From the NCBI GenBank assembly GCA_942493035.1, contig OW818666.1, positions 2,604,001-2,668,000 of the forward strand: a stretch of 64,000 bases of DNA, given 5' to 3'. Positions 8,608 through 17,059 of the stretch are shown here, one piece after another. Source of the DNA: WRGT01 sp942493035. Lineage in GTDB: Bacteria > Spirochaetota > UBA4802 > UBA5550. How positions within the stretch are numbered: position 1 is the first letter of the stretch; every line of letters starts with the position of its first letter. The notes under the pieces were generated by a model that had not been told where the DNA came from, searched no databases, and worked only from the letters and a program-made list of their open reading frames with translations. The translations under genes were made by a program, and so were the position numbers.

Positions 8608-9396
8608 TTAAAGTGATGATCCCGGGACAGGATAGACAGATGGACGTCCTGTCAGGGGATTTTTCCCGCAGTAAAACTTTGAATCATAAAGTCCCGAGAG
8701 AGTATCCTCAACAATAACATCTTCCGGAATCCCGTCAAAATAGATTTCACCCTTTTTCAGAGCGATAATTCTGGAACTGTATTCAGCTGCTATGTTCACA
8801 TCATGAAGGGCGCACACAATAGTCGATCCCGACCTGTTAAGTTCAGAAAGAATATCCATTACCTGAATCATATGTTTATAATCAAGATTGGAAACAGGTT
8901 CATCAAGAAGCAGAACATCGCTATTCTGTATAAGCGCCCGTGCTACCTGTACAAGCTGAAACTCCCCTGCAGAAAGCTCACGTATTGATCTATTCAGAAG
9001 ATGCACAACACCGCAAAGTGATGCCATCTCATCTATAATTAAATCATTCATATCTTCAAAACTGAAAAGCCTCCTGAACGGGAAGCGTCCGAAAGAGAGA
9101 AACATTTTAACTGAATAATCTGGAATCTCACCAATTATTGGAGTTACAACAGACATCCCTGCCGCCAGCTCTCTCCTTTTGTAACCAGCGAGGTCACGCC
9201 CCTGAAAAAGAACGGTTCCGTTTACAACGGGAATAGATCCGGAAACAGCCTTGATAACAGTACTCTTACCCGCGCCATTCGGTCCGATTAAAGATATAAA
9301 CTCCCCTCTCCCTATGCCGAAAGAGATATTATCTACGACAACATTACGGTTATACCCCGCGCTTAACATATCAACAAGAAATACAGGTTCTTTCAT
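8608..9396 (-). CDS. ABC transporter ATPase, BtuD/FecE type
   Basis: The 262-residue protein has Walker A LIGPNGAGKSTVIKAVSG, signature LSAGEFQLVQVARAL, Walker B DVLLLDEPVSNLD and switch histidine CALHDVN. The signature and its spacing fit the family 1 iron-complex, heme and cobalamin importers (BtuD, FecE, HmuV). It follows the permease gene by one base and closes a binding-protein, permease, ATPase operon. One oddity is LSAGE in place of the usual LSGGE, a conservative change also seen in other members of this group. Substrate cannot be decided from the ATPase. Its 3' end lies only four bases from the convergent flaA stop. Confidence 0.92.
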   Translation of the reverse strand: MKEPVFLVDMLSAGYNRNVVVDNISFGIGRGEFISLIGPNGAGKSTVIKAVSGSIPVVNGTVLFQGRDLAGYKRRELAAGMSVVTPIIGEIPDYSVKMFLSFGRFPFRRLFSFEDMNDLIIDEMASLCGVVHLLNRSIRELSAGEFQLVQVARALIQNSDVLLLDEPVSNLDYKHMIQVMDILSELNRSGSTIVCALHDVNIAAEYSSRIIALKKGEIYFDGIPEDVIVEDTLSGLYDSKFYCGKNPLTGRPSVYPVPGSSL

Positions 9397-9397
9397 A

Positions 9398-10372
9398 TTA
9401 ATAAACCTGCCTGCTTCTGATTACAAAGAACAGAAAGAACAGACCGCCGGCAAAACCGGTAATAACACCTACTGGAATCTCATACGGAAAGATCAGGGAC
9501 CTGCTCAGTGCATCCGAAATTATAAGAAACGAAGCTCCACCCATTGCAGAGATAGGGATCAATTTTTTATTATCATGACCGTTTATTATTCTTACAAGAT
9601 GAGGAATCATCAGTCCCACGAATGGTATAATCCCTCCGAGGATAACCGATAGTGCGGAAAGAATTGAAGCAAGCATGAGTATAATCCGCAGCTCGGAATC
9701 GGAAACTCCCGAACTGTTTGAAAAAGATCTCCCAAGTGAAATAATATTAATGTGCCTGTGATAGATCCACAGCAGAGAAACCACACAGATAATAAGAGCA
9801 GAGACCACCCATTGACTTATATCACCGGAGGATGAAAGATCACCCATCATCCAGATAATTGCTTTATGTACACTTTGCGATTCCGCAATTGAAAAAAGAA
9901 GCATAACCGAAGATGAAAAAATAAAACTTAACGCAACCCCTGCCAGTATAAATACTCCCCCTCCGAATCCCTTCCCGTATGACAACAGGTAGAGCATAAG
10001 AATTGCAGAAATACTCCCTGCAAAAGAAAAAAACACTGTTAAAAGCGGACCGAGTGAAAAAATCACTGCAGCGGAAATCCCCAGAGATGCGCCTCCGGAA
10101 ACTCCGGTGATAAACGGATCAGCAAGGGGATTCCTGAAGACAGACTGAAATACAGCACCGCTGACCGAAAGAGCTGCCCCGACAAAAGCAGCGGCAAGAA
10201 TCCTTGGGAGTCTTATCTTGAATAAAATCTCCATATTGAGAGTGTCAGTACCGTTTATTATATTCCCGGCGATCACCAGAGGATTAATAAATTCGGCGCC
10301 GGAACAGAGCCCCGCAATTATTGAAATCAGCAGAATCAATCCGGAAATAATATATATGTATTTATTCTTCAT
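9398..10372 (-). CDS. FecCD/BtuC-family ABC permease
   Basis: This 324-residue polytopic membrane protein has the family's sequence marks. They are FKIRLPRILAAAFVGAALSVSGAVFQSVFRNPLADPFI near residues 50-90, GGIIPFVGLMIPHLVRII around 245-262 (the coupling helix), and a final hydrophobic pair ending GGLFFLFFVIRSR. These proteins form the two-fold permease of vitamin B12, heme and ferric-siderophore importers. Its start overlaps the stop of the binding-protein gene by four bases and its own stop is one base before the ATPase, so the three are tightly coupled. About ten membrane segments are visible, the usual number. Confidence 0.95.
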   Translation of the reverse strand: MKNKYIYIISGLILLISIIAGLCSGAEFINPLVIAGNIINGTDTLNMEILFKIRLPRILAAAFVGAALSVSGAVFQSVFRNPLADPFITGVSGGASLGISAAVIFSLGPLLTVFFSFAGSISAILMLYLLSYGKGFGGGVFILAGVALSFIFSSSVMLLFSIAESQSVHKAIIWMMGDLSSSGDISQWVVSALIICVVSLLWIYHRHINIISLGRSFSNSSGVSDSELRIILMLASILSALSVILGGIIPFVGLMIPHLVRIINGHDNKKLIPISAMGGASFLIISDALSRSLIFPYEIPVGVITGFAGGLFFLFFVIRSRQVY

Positions 10373-11214
10373 TTATTTACAAGACTCAATATTCCCGAAA
10401 TTTTTTCAACAGAAAGAATATATTCCTTCGGAGAATAATATGGAATATTCTCATCACCGGAAACAAATACATTTTTTTTATTTATAAAATCTACTTTGGT
10501 AAAATCCCTCAACTGATGATAGAGATAAACATCATCCCCCGGACTCATTACAATAACAACATGAGGATTTTTCATAATAAGAGATTCAATCGTAAGTATC
10601 GGATAGGGATTATCAAGTTCATCAAATACATTCACTCCGCCGGCATTTCTTATGACATCTGATATATGGGACAATTTCGAAATAGTAATCAGAGGCTTTA
10701 CCGAGATAAGAAAAGCCACTCTAAGTTCAGCCCCATCTCTTTTAATTTTTTTCAGCCTGCTTTCATAATAACCGATCCTGCTTCGGGCAGTTTCGCTTTT
10801 CCCTATAATTCCTGCCAGAATTGTATAATTATTACAGATTGATTTAAAATCCCTGTTCCTTCCGAATCTATGATATTTTAAACCGAATTTTTCGAAAAAT
10901 GAATTCCGCTGGATGTCTCCATCCTCCTCTGACAGAAAAATCATATCCGGTTTCAACGTTACTATTTTTTCAATTGAGGGAGTTATATATGTCCCCACAA
11001 GAGGGACTTCTTTTTTAAGCGGAGGATGATATGGAGTTACACCAACAATCTTATCTTCAGCACCAAGGTCAATAAGCTGCCCGGTTATTGAAGGGGAGAG
11101 AGAAATTATTCTCTCAACGGGTCTGTCAATATTCCGGTTGTTAGCATTATCACATCCCTGATAAAGAACAACAGAGAGTATAATAATATATGAGATTACA
11201 GAACGATGTTGCAT
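10369..11214 (-). CDS. Lipoprotein substrate-binding protein, BtuF/FecB type
   Basis: The 281-residue product has a short signal sequence and lipobox (VLYQGC at about residues 16-21). A class III binding fold follows: RIISLSPSITGQLIDLGAED, then VPLVGTYITPSIEKIVTLKPDMIFL, a long connecting helix, and a second lobe with ISDVIRNAGGVNVFDEL. The spacing and the LSPSITGQL motif are closest to BtuF-like cobalamin or heme binders; I cannot settle the ligand. It is predicted to be tethered in the periplasm and to deliver ligand to the permease encoded directly downstream. It is preceded by a 43-residue zinc-ribbon gene on the same strand. No cobalamin riboswitch was recognised upstream. Confidence 0.88.
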   Translation of the reverse strand: MQHRSVISYIIILSVVLYQGCDNANNRNIDRPVERIISLSPSITGQLIDLGAEDKIVGVTPYHPPLKKEVPLVGTYITPSIEKIVTLKPDMIFLSEEDGDIQRNSFFEKFGLKYHRFGRNRDFKSICNNYTILAGIIGKSETARSRIGYYESRLKKIKRDGAELRVAFLISVKPLITISKLSHISDVIRNAGGVNVFDELDNPYPILTIESLIMKNPHVVIVMSPGDDVYLYHQLRDFTKVDFINKKNVFVSGDENIPYYSPKEYILSVEKISGILSLVNK

Positions 11215-11264
11215 CTATACTCCCCGGATATTATAGAAGCTTATTATTAGAAGAGAAGCGGAAA

Positions 11265-11396
11265 TCAGACAAGAGTTACAATATGCTCTTCTCTCGCGCA
11301 TGTAATACAGTAACGCACACCCTCTCTCCTGCTTTTTACCGGAATATAGAAGTGATTCATTGTATTAATCTCTTTACCGCATTTTGAGCATTTCAT
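11265..11396 (-). CDS. 43-residue zinc-ribbon protein
   Basis: A short reading frame starts at the ATG at 11396-11394. It encodes MKCSKCGKEI at the N-terminus and YCITCAREE further on: two CxxC knuckles 24 residues apart, the geometry of a small zinc ribbon. A GGGG-type ribosome site lies nine bases before the ATG. The stop is 50 bases upstream of the binding-protein gene on the same strand, so it may be the first gene of that operon. Nothing else is visible in its sequence except basic and charged residues. A metal-sensing or nucleic-acid-binding role is conjecture; the coding call rests on the motif, the ribosome site and the position. Confidence 0.6.
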   Translation of the reverse strand: MKCSKCGKEINTMNHFYIPVKSRREGVRYCITCAREEHIVTLV

Positions 11397-11424
11397 AGGA
11401 TCAATCCCCTTGAAAAAATTTTTC

Positions 11425-11503
11425 TCATAAATAAGTTGCTTAATTTTATTAAATTCAGCAACTTACTGTTAATTATTTCCCCGCCGCGCAGGGCGCGGCG
11501 GGG
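11425..11503. repeat. Dispersed palindrome, AAGTAAGTCGCT-arm family with GC core
   Basis: Arms AAGTTGCT (11433-11440) and AGCAACTT (11457-11464) form one hairpin. TTAATTATTTCC and the perfect core CCCCGCCGCG..CGCGGCGGGG (11479-11503) follow. The same order occurs at 63937-64000 and, with the right arm missing, at 24101-24155. It fills most of the gap between the zinc-ribbon gene and the moa cluster. Confidence 0.75.
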
Positions 11504-11683
11504 ATACATTTTCCCATCAGAATATAAACAATTTCGAAAATAGTTATGATAATAATAAATCGGCTAAAACATCAAAGAGCGTCATTCTTTTTTAAAACAT
11601 GCACTTCAAAAAATAAAAAATTGTGTTTACAGCATATTCTTGTACTCTAACATCGGCATCATCATAAGATTCAGGGGGTTTTT

Positions 11684-11983
11684 ATGCCGGCAAAGGCAAA
11701 AAGCACTGTAAAGAAAGTCAGAAAGAATGTTAAAAAAACAAATCTAACGAAACTTTACAATCACATGCATAAAATGGCTATTGATGCGGTGGATAGCGAA
11801 GTTATAAAAAGATTTAAAGTGCTTATTGATGCTTGCGAGGAGGATCTCCCGAAAGCTATTATCGACACATTAATTGCAGAGCCGAAAGGTGCCGATACTT
11901 CAGTATTTCCTGAGGGTCTTCAGCCCTATGTGAAGCACTATGTTTTCATGATAAAAAGAGACAAGAACCAGAAAAAAGCATAA
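11684..11983 (+). CDS. Small Lys-rich protein of unknown function, upstream of moaD
   Basis: I do not recognise the family. The 99-residue protein has a disordered, Lys-rich and Ala-rich N-terminal tail (AKAKSTVKKVRKNVKKTN) reminiscent of histone-like tails. A helical region of about 70 residues follows, with YNHMHKMAIDAVDSEVIKRF and EEDLPKAIIDTLI, and a Lys-rich C-terminus closes it. No signal peptide or cysteine is seen. It lies two bases before moaD and is transcribed with it, after a GGGGG-type ribosome site. It could be a nucleoid-associated or molybdopterin-accessory protein; the sequence does not decide. Confidence 0.7.
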   Translation: MPAKAKSTVKKVRKNVKKTNLTKLYNHMHKMAIDAVDSEVIKRFKVLIDACEEDLPKAIIDTLIAEPKGADTSVFPEGLQPYVKHYVFMIKRDKNQKKA

Positions 11984-11985
11984 TT

Positions 11986-12231
11986 ATGAGAATTAAAATT
12001 AAAGTTTTTGCTTCAATACGGGATATTTGCGGTTTTAATGAAAAGGAACTGATTGTTTCCGATTTAATAAAAGTAAGTGAAGTCGTTGATCTGTTTGTTA
12101 AGGGCAATGAAGAGCTTTCTGAAAAGAAAGATACTCTCCTGACCGCAGTTAATGAAGAGTATTGCAGAATGGACAGAATACTGGAAGACGGAGACATACT
12201 GGCTATCTTCCCTCCTGTAAGCGGCGGTTGA
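11986..12231 (+). CDS. moaD: Molybdopterin synthase sulfur-carrier subunit MoaD
   Basis: The 81-residue protein has the ubiquitin-like beta-grasp pattern and ends in the diagnostic IFPPVSGG with a free C-terminal Gly-Gly. That end is adenylated and thiocarboxylated before sulfur is passed to precursor Z. The N-terminal strand KIKVFASIRDICG is typical of MoaD. The gene is one base upstream of moaE, the partner subunit of molybdopterin synthase. ThiS is the alternative for a Gly-Gly beta-grasp protein, but the moaE neighbour and the IFPPVSGG end favour MoaD. Other molybdenum-cofactor genes are not in the window. Confidence 0.93.
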   Translation: MRIKIKVFASIRDICGFNEKELIVSDLIKVSEVVDLFVKGNEELSEKKDTLLTAVNEEYCRMDRILEDGDILAIFPPVSGG

Positions 12232-12232
12232 A

Positions 12233-12649
12233 ATGAAACTTGTACTTATACAGAAAGAAATTATAGATCTTAATGAAATTTTAAAAACAGGCACATCAAA
12301 CAGTGACGGATCGGATCTTGTTTTTATCGGAAAAGTACGTGATATCTCCCGCGGTAAAACTGTTACACATATCGACTATGACATTTACAACGAAATGGCA
12401 GTAAAAGAACTGAACAAGATAGCAGACGAAGCTTCATCAAATCATGAGCTGAACAGAATCATAATTATACACAGATACGGCCGTGTAACACTTGGTGAAA
12501 CATCCATCATGATACTGGTTTCATCACCGCACAGAGATTCATCTTACCAGGCATCACGTTATATTATTGATGAAATAAAGAAACGCGTTCCAATCTGGAA
12601 AAAAGAGTTTTACACCGATGGTTCAGAATGGATCAGCGATAGAAGCTGA
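12233..12649 (+). CDS. moaE: Molybdopterin synthase catalytic subunit MoaE
   Basis: The 138-residue protein carries the MoaE hallmarks: FIGKVRDISRGKTVTHIDYD near the N-terminus, IIIHRYGRVTLGETSIMILV in the middle, SSPHRDSSYQASRYIIDEIK, and the C-terminal RVPIWKKEFYTDGSEWI that supplies active-site lysines. It converts cyclic pyranopterin phosphate to molybdopterin using MoaD thiocarboxylate. The gene follows moaD by one base. Its stop directly abuts the stop of the convergent fliG, with no bases between them, so transcripts must overlap or terminate inside coding sequence. Confidence 0.95.
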   Translation: MKLVLIQKEIIDLNEILKTGTSNSDGSDLVFIGKVRDISRGKTVTHIDYDIYNEMAVKELNKIADEASSNHELNRIIIIHRYGRVTLGETSIMILVSSPHRDSSYQASRYIIDEIKKRVPIWKKEFYTDGSEWISDRS

Positions 12650-13666
12650 TTACTCAACATAAACCTCACCATCTCTTCTTAGAACAATCAGACCGCTTTC
12701 GCTAAGTTCACGCATTATTCCTACAATATAATCACGGCACTCTTCAACATCTTTCAGCCGTACAGCTCCCATTGCGCTCATCTCGGAAAGCACACCTTCA
12801 GCTCTATTCTGGCTCATATTTCTGAGAATCTTGAATTTAATATCATCCTCTGCGCCTTTCAGCGATTTAGCAATAGTGTAATCATCGTTAATCTCATCGA
12901 TAAGGATACGTACCTCTTTATTGGAAAGAGTGGCAATATTCTCAAATGTGAAGATCATCTCCATAATCTCTTTCGAAAGATTCGGAACAATAATATCCAT
13001 CCCTTTCAGGAGATTTCTCTCCTGCTCACTGCTCATGTGGCTCATTATACCGGCAAGGGACTCAACTCCCCCCATAATCTCCTTTTCATCATCTGTTCGC
13101 TTCATCTCTTTGTATCTCTTCTTTAATGCCCGCGCAACAGCAACTGCAGCCTCTGCAGAGGGACTGCTCATTCTAGCCATTTTTACGCCTGTATCTCTTG
13201 ATTTATCCGGAGGAAGACTTTTTAAAACCATCCCCGCCTTCTGCGGAGCAATGAATTTAATTACCAGGGCAATGATCTGCGGCTGCTCATCCTTAAGGAG
13301 AGTCACCAGCATCGAATCCTCAAGCTCGTTTAAAAATTTAAAATTTGATTCTGTATCGCGGCTTTCGATTTTCTTCACAATCTCATCGGCTTTCTCTTCT
13401 CCGAAAGCATCTACAATCATTTTCCTGGCTCTGTTGATTCCGCCGGAGCTGTTTTTAGCTGTTCTTTTAAGTTCGATTATAAACTCACCGATAAGCTCAT
13501 CCTTCTCATCCTGCGGGAGAGACTGCATCCGCACCATTCCTGCCGAGAGTTTTTCAATACTATCCTCATCGAGATGACGCAGAATTTCGGAAGCAATTTC
13601 CGGTCCGAGAAGAACAAGAAGTGCCGCAGCTTTTTCAGTTCCCGTCATGGTAAAAAGTGATCTCAT
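12650..13666 (-). CDS. fliG: Flagellar motor switch protein FliG
   Basis: The 338-residue protein shows the three FliG domains. The N-terminal domain begins LFTMTGTEKAAALLVLLGPEIASEIL. The middle domain has DEQPQIIALVIKF in place of the EHPQ motif that binds FliM. The C-terminal torque domain has FTFENIATLSNKEVRILIDEI, LKGAEDDIKFKILRNMS and GAVRLKDVEECRDYIVGIMREL. FliG sits on the MS ring and couples stator force to rotation. Spirochetes often carry two fliG genes; this isolated copy is not in a flagellar operon, so it may be the secondary one. The altered EHPQ (EQPQ) is worth noting for FliM binding. Confidence 0.93.
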   Translation of the reverse strand: MRSLFTMTGTEKAAALLVLLGPEIASEILRHLDEDSIEKLSAGMVRMQSLPQDEKDELIGEFIIELKRTAKNSSGGINRARKMIVDAFGEEKADEIVKKIESRDTESNFKFLNELEDSMLVTLLKDEQPQIIALVIKFIAPQKAGMVLKSLPPDKSRDTGVKMARMSSPSAEAAVAVARALKKRYKEMKRTDDEKEIMGGVESLAGIMSHMSSEQERNLLKGMDIIVPNLSKEIMEMIFTFENIATLSNKEVRILIDEINDDYTIAKSLKGAEDDIKFKILRNMSQNRAEGVLSEMSAMGAVRLKDVEECRDYIVGIMRELSESGLIVLRRDGEVYVE

Positions 13667-13723
13667 GGCTTGTCTCCAGTAATGATATTTGAATTTCGCC
13701 GGTCATTCCGGATAGTATAAAAC

Positions 13724-13810
13724 TAACCGCTCACAAACAGGTGGTGAAATTGCTCTTCGCCGCGCCGGTGGCGCGGCGAAGATAAAATACCGCCGGTTTT
13801 TAAGCAGTTA
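13724..13810. repeat. MITE-like palindromic element, long-arm family
   Basis: Arms TAACCGCTCACAAACAGGTGG and CCGCCGGTTTTTAAGCAGTTA surround the core CTTCGCCGCGCC..GGCGCGGCGAAG. It lies 57 bases upstream of the fliG start and 280 bases before the next plus-strand gene. Same family as 7772 and 18050. Confidence 0.8.
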
Positions 13811-13895
13811 CATATAAAACTAATACAGTAATATTTTATACTTGAAAAAAATCAATAAATATATGATCATATCGTGTTCCTGTGAATATGGCAGG

Positions 13896-14013
13896 AATTT
13901 ATTCTGTGGGCACAGCGCTTCGCGCTGCGCCCGGGAGTGAGGGATTACGGTGGCAACGCCCCCGTAATCCCTCACTCCCGCGTATGCGGAGCATACCCAC
14001 CCACGGAAATAAT
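13896..14013. repeat. Cloverleaf-like multi-hairpin element
   Basis: Three hairpins sit side by side: CAGCGC-TTC-GCGCTG (13913-13927), a 19-bp perfect stem starting CGGGAGTGAGGG (13932-13950 with 13962-13980), and GTATGC-GGA-GCATAC (13982-13996). The outer flanks, AATTTATTCTGTGGG and CCCACGGAAATAATT, also pair imperfectly, so the whole can fold as a four-way junction. Reading frames crossing it are artefacts of the palindromes. Confidence 0.7.
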
Positions 14014-14090
14014 TCGCAACTGCTACAGATTTACATTAAAATGACCGATCTAAATTATATGTGTCATTAAACAAACGAGGCTTATAAAAA

Positions 14091-14750
14091 GTGCGGACAG
14101 AAAATCTAATCAGTGAACAGCATCAGAATGAAATAATCACAGCTGTCAAAAACGAAAATGACATGGTATTTATTACATATTCAGTTCTTGAAAGAACTGA
14201 GGAGAATATAAAGTTCGCCCTTGCAAAAATTCTCGAAAAACATAACCGTTTCGACCTTTTCACACCTGTTTACTCCTGCCTGAAAGAACTTATTTCAAAT
14301 GCGACAAAAGCAAACGCAAAGAAAATACTTGTACTCGAAGGGGACATCCAGGACCTGAACGACTCTGCAGACATAGTAAAAAAAGTACGGTCAATACTTA
14401 ACGAAAAATCTCTCCTTGAATACGGGCTTAAAACGAAAAAATACGGATTATCCACAAGAATTTATCTTAAAGTCTACAAAAAGCACCTTTCGATGGAAGT
14501 AATCAACAATATGCCTCTTACTAAAAAAGAGATGGATAAAATAAACGACCGGATAAAGAAATCTTCAAAATATGACAACATCGCGGCATTTTTCATGGAG
14601 AATCCCGATCCTGAAGCTGAGGGGATGGGACTCGGATTGTCTATGGTAGTTGTACTGCTTAAAAATATTAATATTACACATAAAAACTTTGCGGTTACAA
14701 CAAACGGTATAGATAAAACCTACGCTAAAGTTCTTATTCCTCTGAGCTGA
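14091..14750 (+). CDS. Stand-alone HATPase_c protein (histidine-kinase-like ATPase)
   Basis: This 219-residue cytoplasmic protein has a GHKL ATP-binding fold and no histidine-containing dimerisation domain. The N-box is LKELISNATKANAKK near residue 66. The G2 box is EGMGLGLSMVVVLLKNI near residue 180, and a strand ending TYAKVLIPLS closes the fold. The start is a GTG with GAGG ten bases upstream. Proteins of this shape occur in spirochetes and may act as anti-sigma or phosphotransfer partners. Domain composition is clear, function is not. Its stop abuts the stop of the convergent TPR gene with no spacing. Confidence 0.75.
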   Translation: MRTENLISEQHQNEIITAVKNENDMVFITYSVLERTEENIKFALAKILEKHNRFDLFTPVYSCLKELISNATKANAKKILVLEGDIQDLNDSADIVKKVRSILNEKSLLEYGLKTKKYGLSTRIYLKVYKKHLSMEVINNMPLTKKEMDKINDRIKKSSKYDNIAAFFMENPDPEAEGMGLGLSMVVVLLKNINITHKNFAVTTNGIDKTYAKVLIPLS

Positions 14751-16802
14751 TTACTCGATCTTCCGCGCTCTTCGCTTCATGAGCGGATAAACATTATTTG
14801 TTGAATCTATCTCGCGCAATATATCGGGTCTGTCCGGTTCGGCATATGATATAAATGTATCGGTCTCTTTTACTGTAAATATTTCCGCGTATCTGATAGT
14901 TTCATTATTAAGCCTCGAACTGCTGTCTCTGTAGATAACAAGCTCTGTCCCCTCTTTCACTCCATCAAAAAGTCCCAGGTTCAGAAGTATGCCGTCATCC
15001 TTAACTTTCAATACTTTCCCGTTGTATGGAATTATATTGTATATTTTTTCAGCTATCATTATCGATAAAAGATTAAGATTCTCTCTCCCTTTTTTTGATT
15101 CAGTGAGTTCATAAATAATATAACCTCTGTTAAGATCCATAATCCTCAGGGAGATACTTATGTAGTCATCAACCTCCGAAATCTCACCGAATATCAGATA
15201 ATCAATTTTCTGCTCACTTTTATCAGAATAGTCTTTAATCTTCTTTATTGTGTTAAAAAGATTTTCACCGTTAGTCTTGAGATTACCGGCTAAAGTTTCA
15301 CGATCTCCAAGTCCGGGACTTTTCATTCTTCCGAACTGCTGCAGTGCGAAGGTCAGATTACCGGCAGCAATTTTTCCCGAATCGGGATGATCAGTAATTT
15401 TTCCAGCAGAGTTAAAATTCAGAACAAGCACAGAGGGAACATCTCTTGGCGCTTCATCGCTTGCGTAACCCTCGCGGGCATAAAGCCTGTCTCTTCTTTT
15501 TATAATCGCAAGATTCAGCATATCCTGATATTTAAACTCAGGGTACTGCATCATGACATTCTTCATCTCATCAATCATCAGCTTATTATAATCGAGTATT
15601 GAATAGTAATCTATCAGCTGTTCACGCACATCTCTGTTGAGCGGGTTCATAAGGAGAGATCTCCGGAGGTAATAAATTACATTTGTATGCAGACTGTCTC
15701 TCCGGTTCAGCTTCGAGAGTTCTATATTTTCATTGGAAAGCATTATCCGCGCCGGATGCGCGCTTTTGTAATCATTGAGTATAAGAAAATTTTCAAGCTT
15801 ACCCTTCAGCAGCGCGTCAGAGGGGAATTTTTTGTAAGCATTGAGCATATGTTCAAGGGCGCTGGTTTTATCTCCTGACATATCATATGCAAGTGAAAGA
15901 CTATATAAAACCGGCCTGCTCTTATTCACCTCTGAAGCTTTGAGGATATAAGATACAGCCGAATCTCTTTTACCCTTTAAAATATCCGCGCTGCCGCCGC
16001 CGGACAATGCGCTGTTGAAATTATAATCTTCAATCTCCATAAGTGAAATCAGACCCATATCCATATTAGCCCTGAAGTTTGAAGGATTGATCGCCAGCGC
16101 CCGGTTGTATGACTCTCTGGCTTCATCCAGCGAATCTGCTTCCCCGGTTATCATGTAGTTTTTAAGGAGAATGCTCCCGTATTTGATATGACCGTCCGGG
16201 GATTCCCCTGCTGAATCTATCGCCTTCTCAACAAAGGCTCTGGCTTCTTTAAGACGGCCTTCATCTGTTTTTATATCAGCCATAAGAAGGAGTGACTGGA
16301 AATGGTAGGGATTGCTTTTAAAAATATTCTCGATCTTTCTTTTCGCCCATAGTCTCTTATCCATCTTATAGTAAACATATGCAATGCCATACTCCGAATC
16401 TATTGAATCTCCCGATATTTTAAATGCTTTTTCGAAATAGCTTATTGCATCGGTAAATCTTCCTGTTTCGGAAAGGACCATCCCTATCCCGTTAAGAGCA
16501 TCAACAGAATTGCCGTCGAGTCTAAGCGCATCGGAAAACATTTCAAGGGCTCTGTCGTAAATACCAAGCGCATAGTACGACTTACCTGCTCCGATCATGG
16601 AATCTGAATATCTGCCGTTGAGCCTTAACGAGTTTGTAAAACTGAAAAGAGCCCTGTCGTATTCTGTTTTATTAAAGCTTACCCAGCCGTCCCGGTTAAG
16701 AGAAATAGCATTCTGTGCTTCTGACACCAGAACCGAAGACAAAGTGAAAATAATTAATACTGCAGCGACATATATGGTTTTTCTGAATTTAGTCTTGTTC
16801 AA
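14751..16802 (-). CDS. Exported TPR protein with C-terminal CsgG/FlgT-like region
   Basis: The 683-residue protein has a signal peptide (residues 8-30, ending SEAQN), then at least eight TPR units to about residue 330, for example RALEMFSDALRLDGNSVDAL and DAISYFEKAFKISGDSID. A helical linker follows. The last 250 residues contain PSVLVLNFNS, IDYLIFGEISEVDDYISISL and GKVLKVKDDGILLNLGLFDG, which resemble CsgG-type and FlgT C-terminal folds of periplasmic lipoprotein families. The TTG start is supported by GGAGG seven bases upstream; no ATG is available near the signal peptide. It is probably periplasmic and assembles or scaffolds envelope structures. Specific function unknown. Confidence 0.8.
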   Translation of the reverse strand: MNKTKFRKTIYVAAVLIIFTLSSVLVSEAQNAISLNRDGWVSFNKTEYDRALFSFTNSLRLNGRYSDSMIGAGKSYYALGIYDRALEMFSDALRLDGNSVDALNGIGMVLSETGRFTDAISYFEKAFKISGDSIDSEYGIAYVYYKMDKRLWAKRKIENIFKSNPYHFQSLLLMADIKTDEGRLKEARAFVEKAIDSAGESPDGHIKYGSILLKNYMITGEADSLDEARESYNRALAINPSNFRANMDMGLISLMEIEDYNFNSALSGGGSADILKGKRDSAVSYILKASEVNKSRPVLYSLSLAYDMSGDKTSALEHMLNAYKKFPSDALLKGKLENFLILNDYKSAHPARIMLSNENIELSKLNRRDSLHTNVIYYLRRSLLMNPLNRDVREQLIDYYSILDYNKLMIDEMKNVMMQYPEFKYQDMLNLAIIKRRDRLYAREGYASDEAPRDVPSVLVLNFNSAGKITDHPDSGKIAAGNLTFALQQFGRMKSPGLGDRETLAGNLKTNGENLFNTIKKIKDYSDKSEQKIDYLIFGEISEVDDYISISLRIMDLNRGYIIYELTESKKGRENLNLLSIMIAEKIYNIIPYNGKVLKVKDDGILLNLGLFDGVKEGTELVIYRDSSSRLNNETIRYAEIFTVKETDTFISYAEPDRPDILREIDSTNNVYPLMKRRARKIE

Positions 16803-16962
16803 GGTTAAGCCTCCGGAAACCGTTCAAGCAGATTATCAAATATTAAACCGGAATACAGTCAAGTCAACAAATATTCAAAAATATAAAATCTGTTTGACCT
16901 TCAGAAAGTCATCCCGTAATTTATATAAAATTCAGTGACTATTCCTGAACGTAAATTATAAT

Positions 16963-17031
16963 CCCCGCCGCCTACGGCGGCGGGGATTATAGACCCTTTT
17001 TGCTTTATAAAATGTTAAAGAATAAATACTG
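16963..17031. repeat. Dispersed palindrome, GC core plus AT-arm family
   Basis: Perfect core CCCCGCCGCC-TAC-GGCGGCGGGG (16963-16985) is followed by TTTTTGCTTTATAAAATGTT and AAAGAATAAATACTG. The same core and AT tail occur at 24701-24767 and, inverted, at 43936-44018. It lies between the divergent TPR and signal-peptidase-like genes. Confidence 0.75.
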
Positions 17032-17059
17032 AAAAAATCAGGGAGAATAAGCAGCCCGT

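Noticed and set aside
11215..11683. Cobalamin riboswitch upstream of the BtuF-like operon
   Set aside because: No B12-box or conserved multi-stem pattern could be seen; the gap is taken up by the zinc-ribbon gene and a dispersed repeat.
13882..14070. A 62-codon plus-strand frame
   Set aside because: It runs through the cloverleaf-like palindromes and has no ribosome site or protein-like composition.
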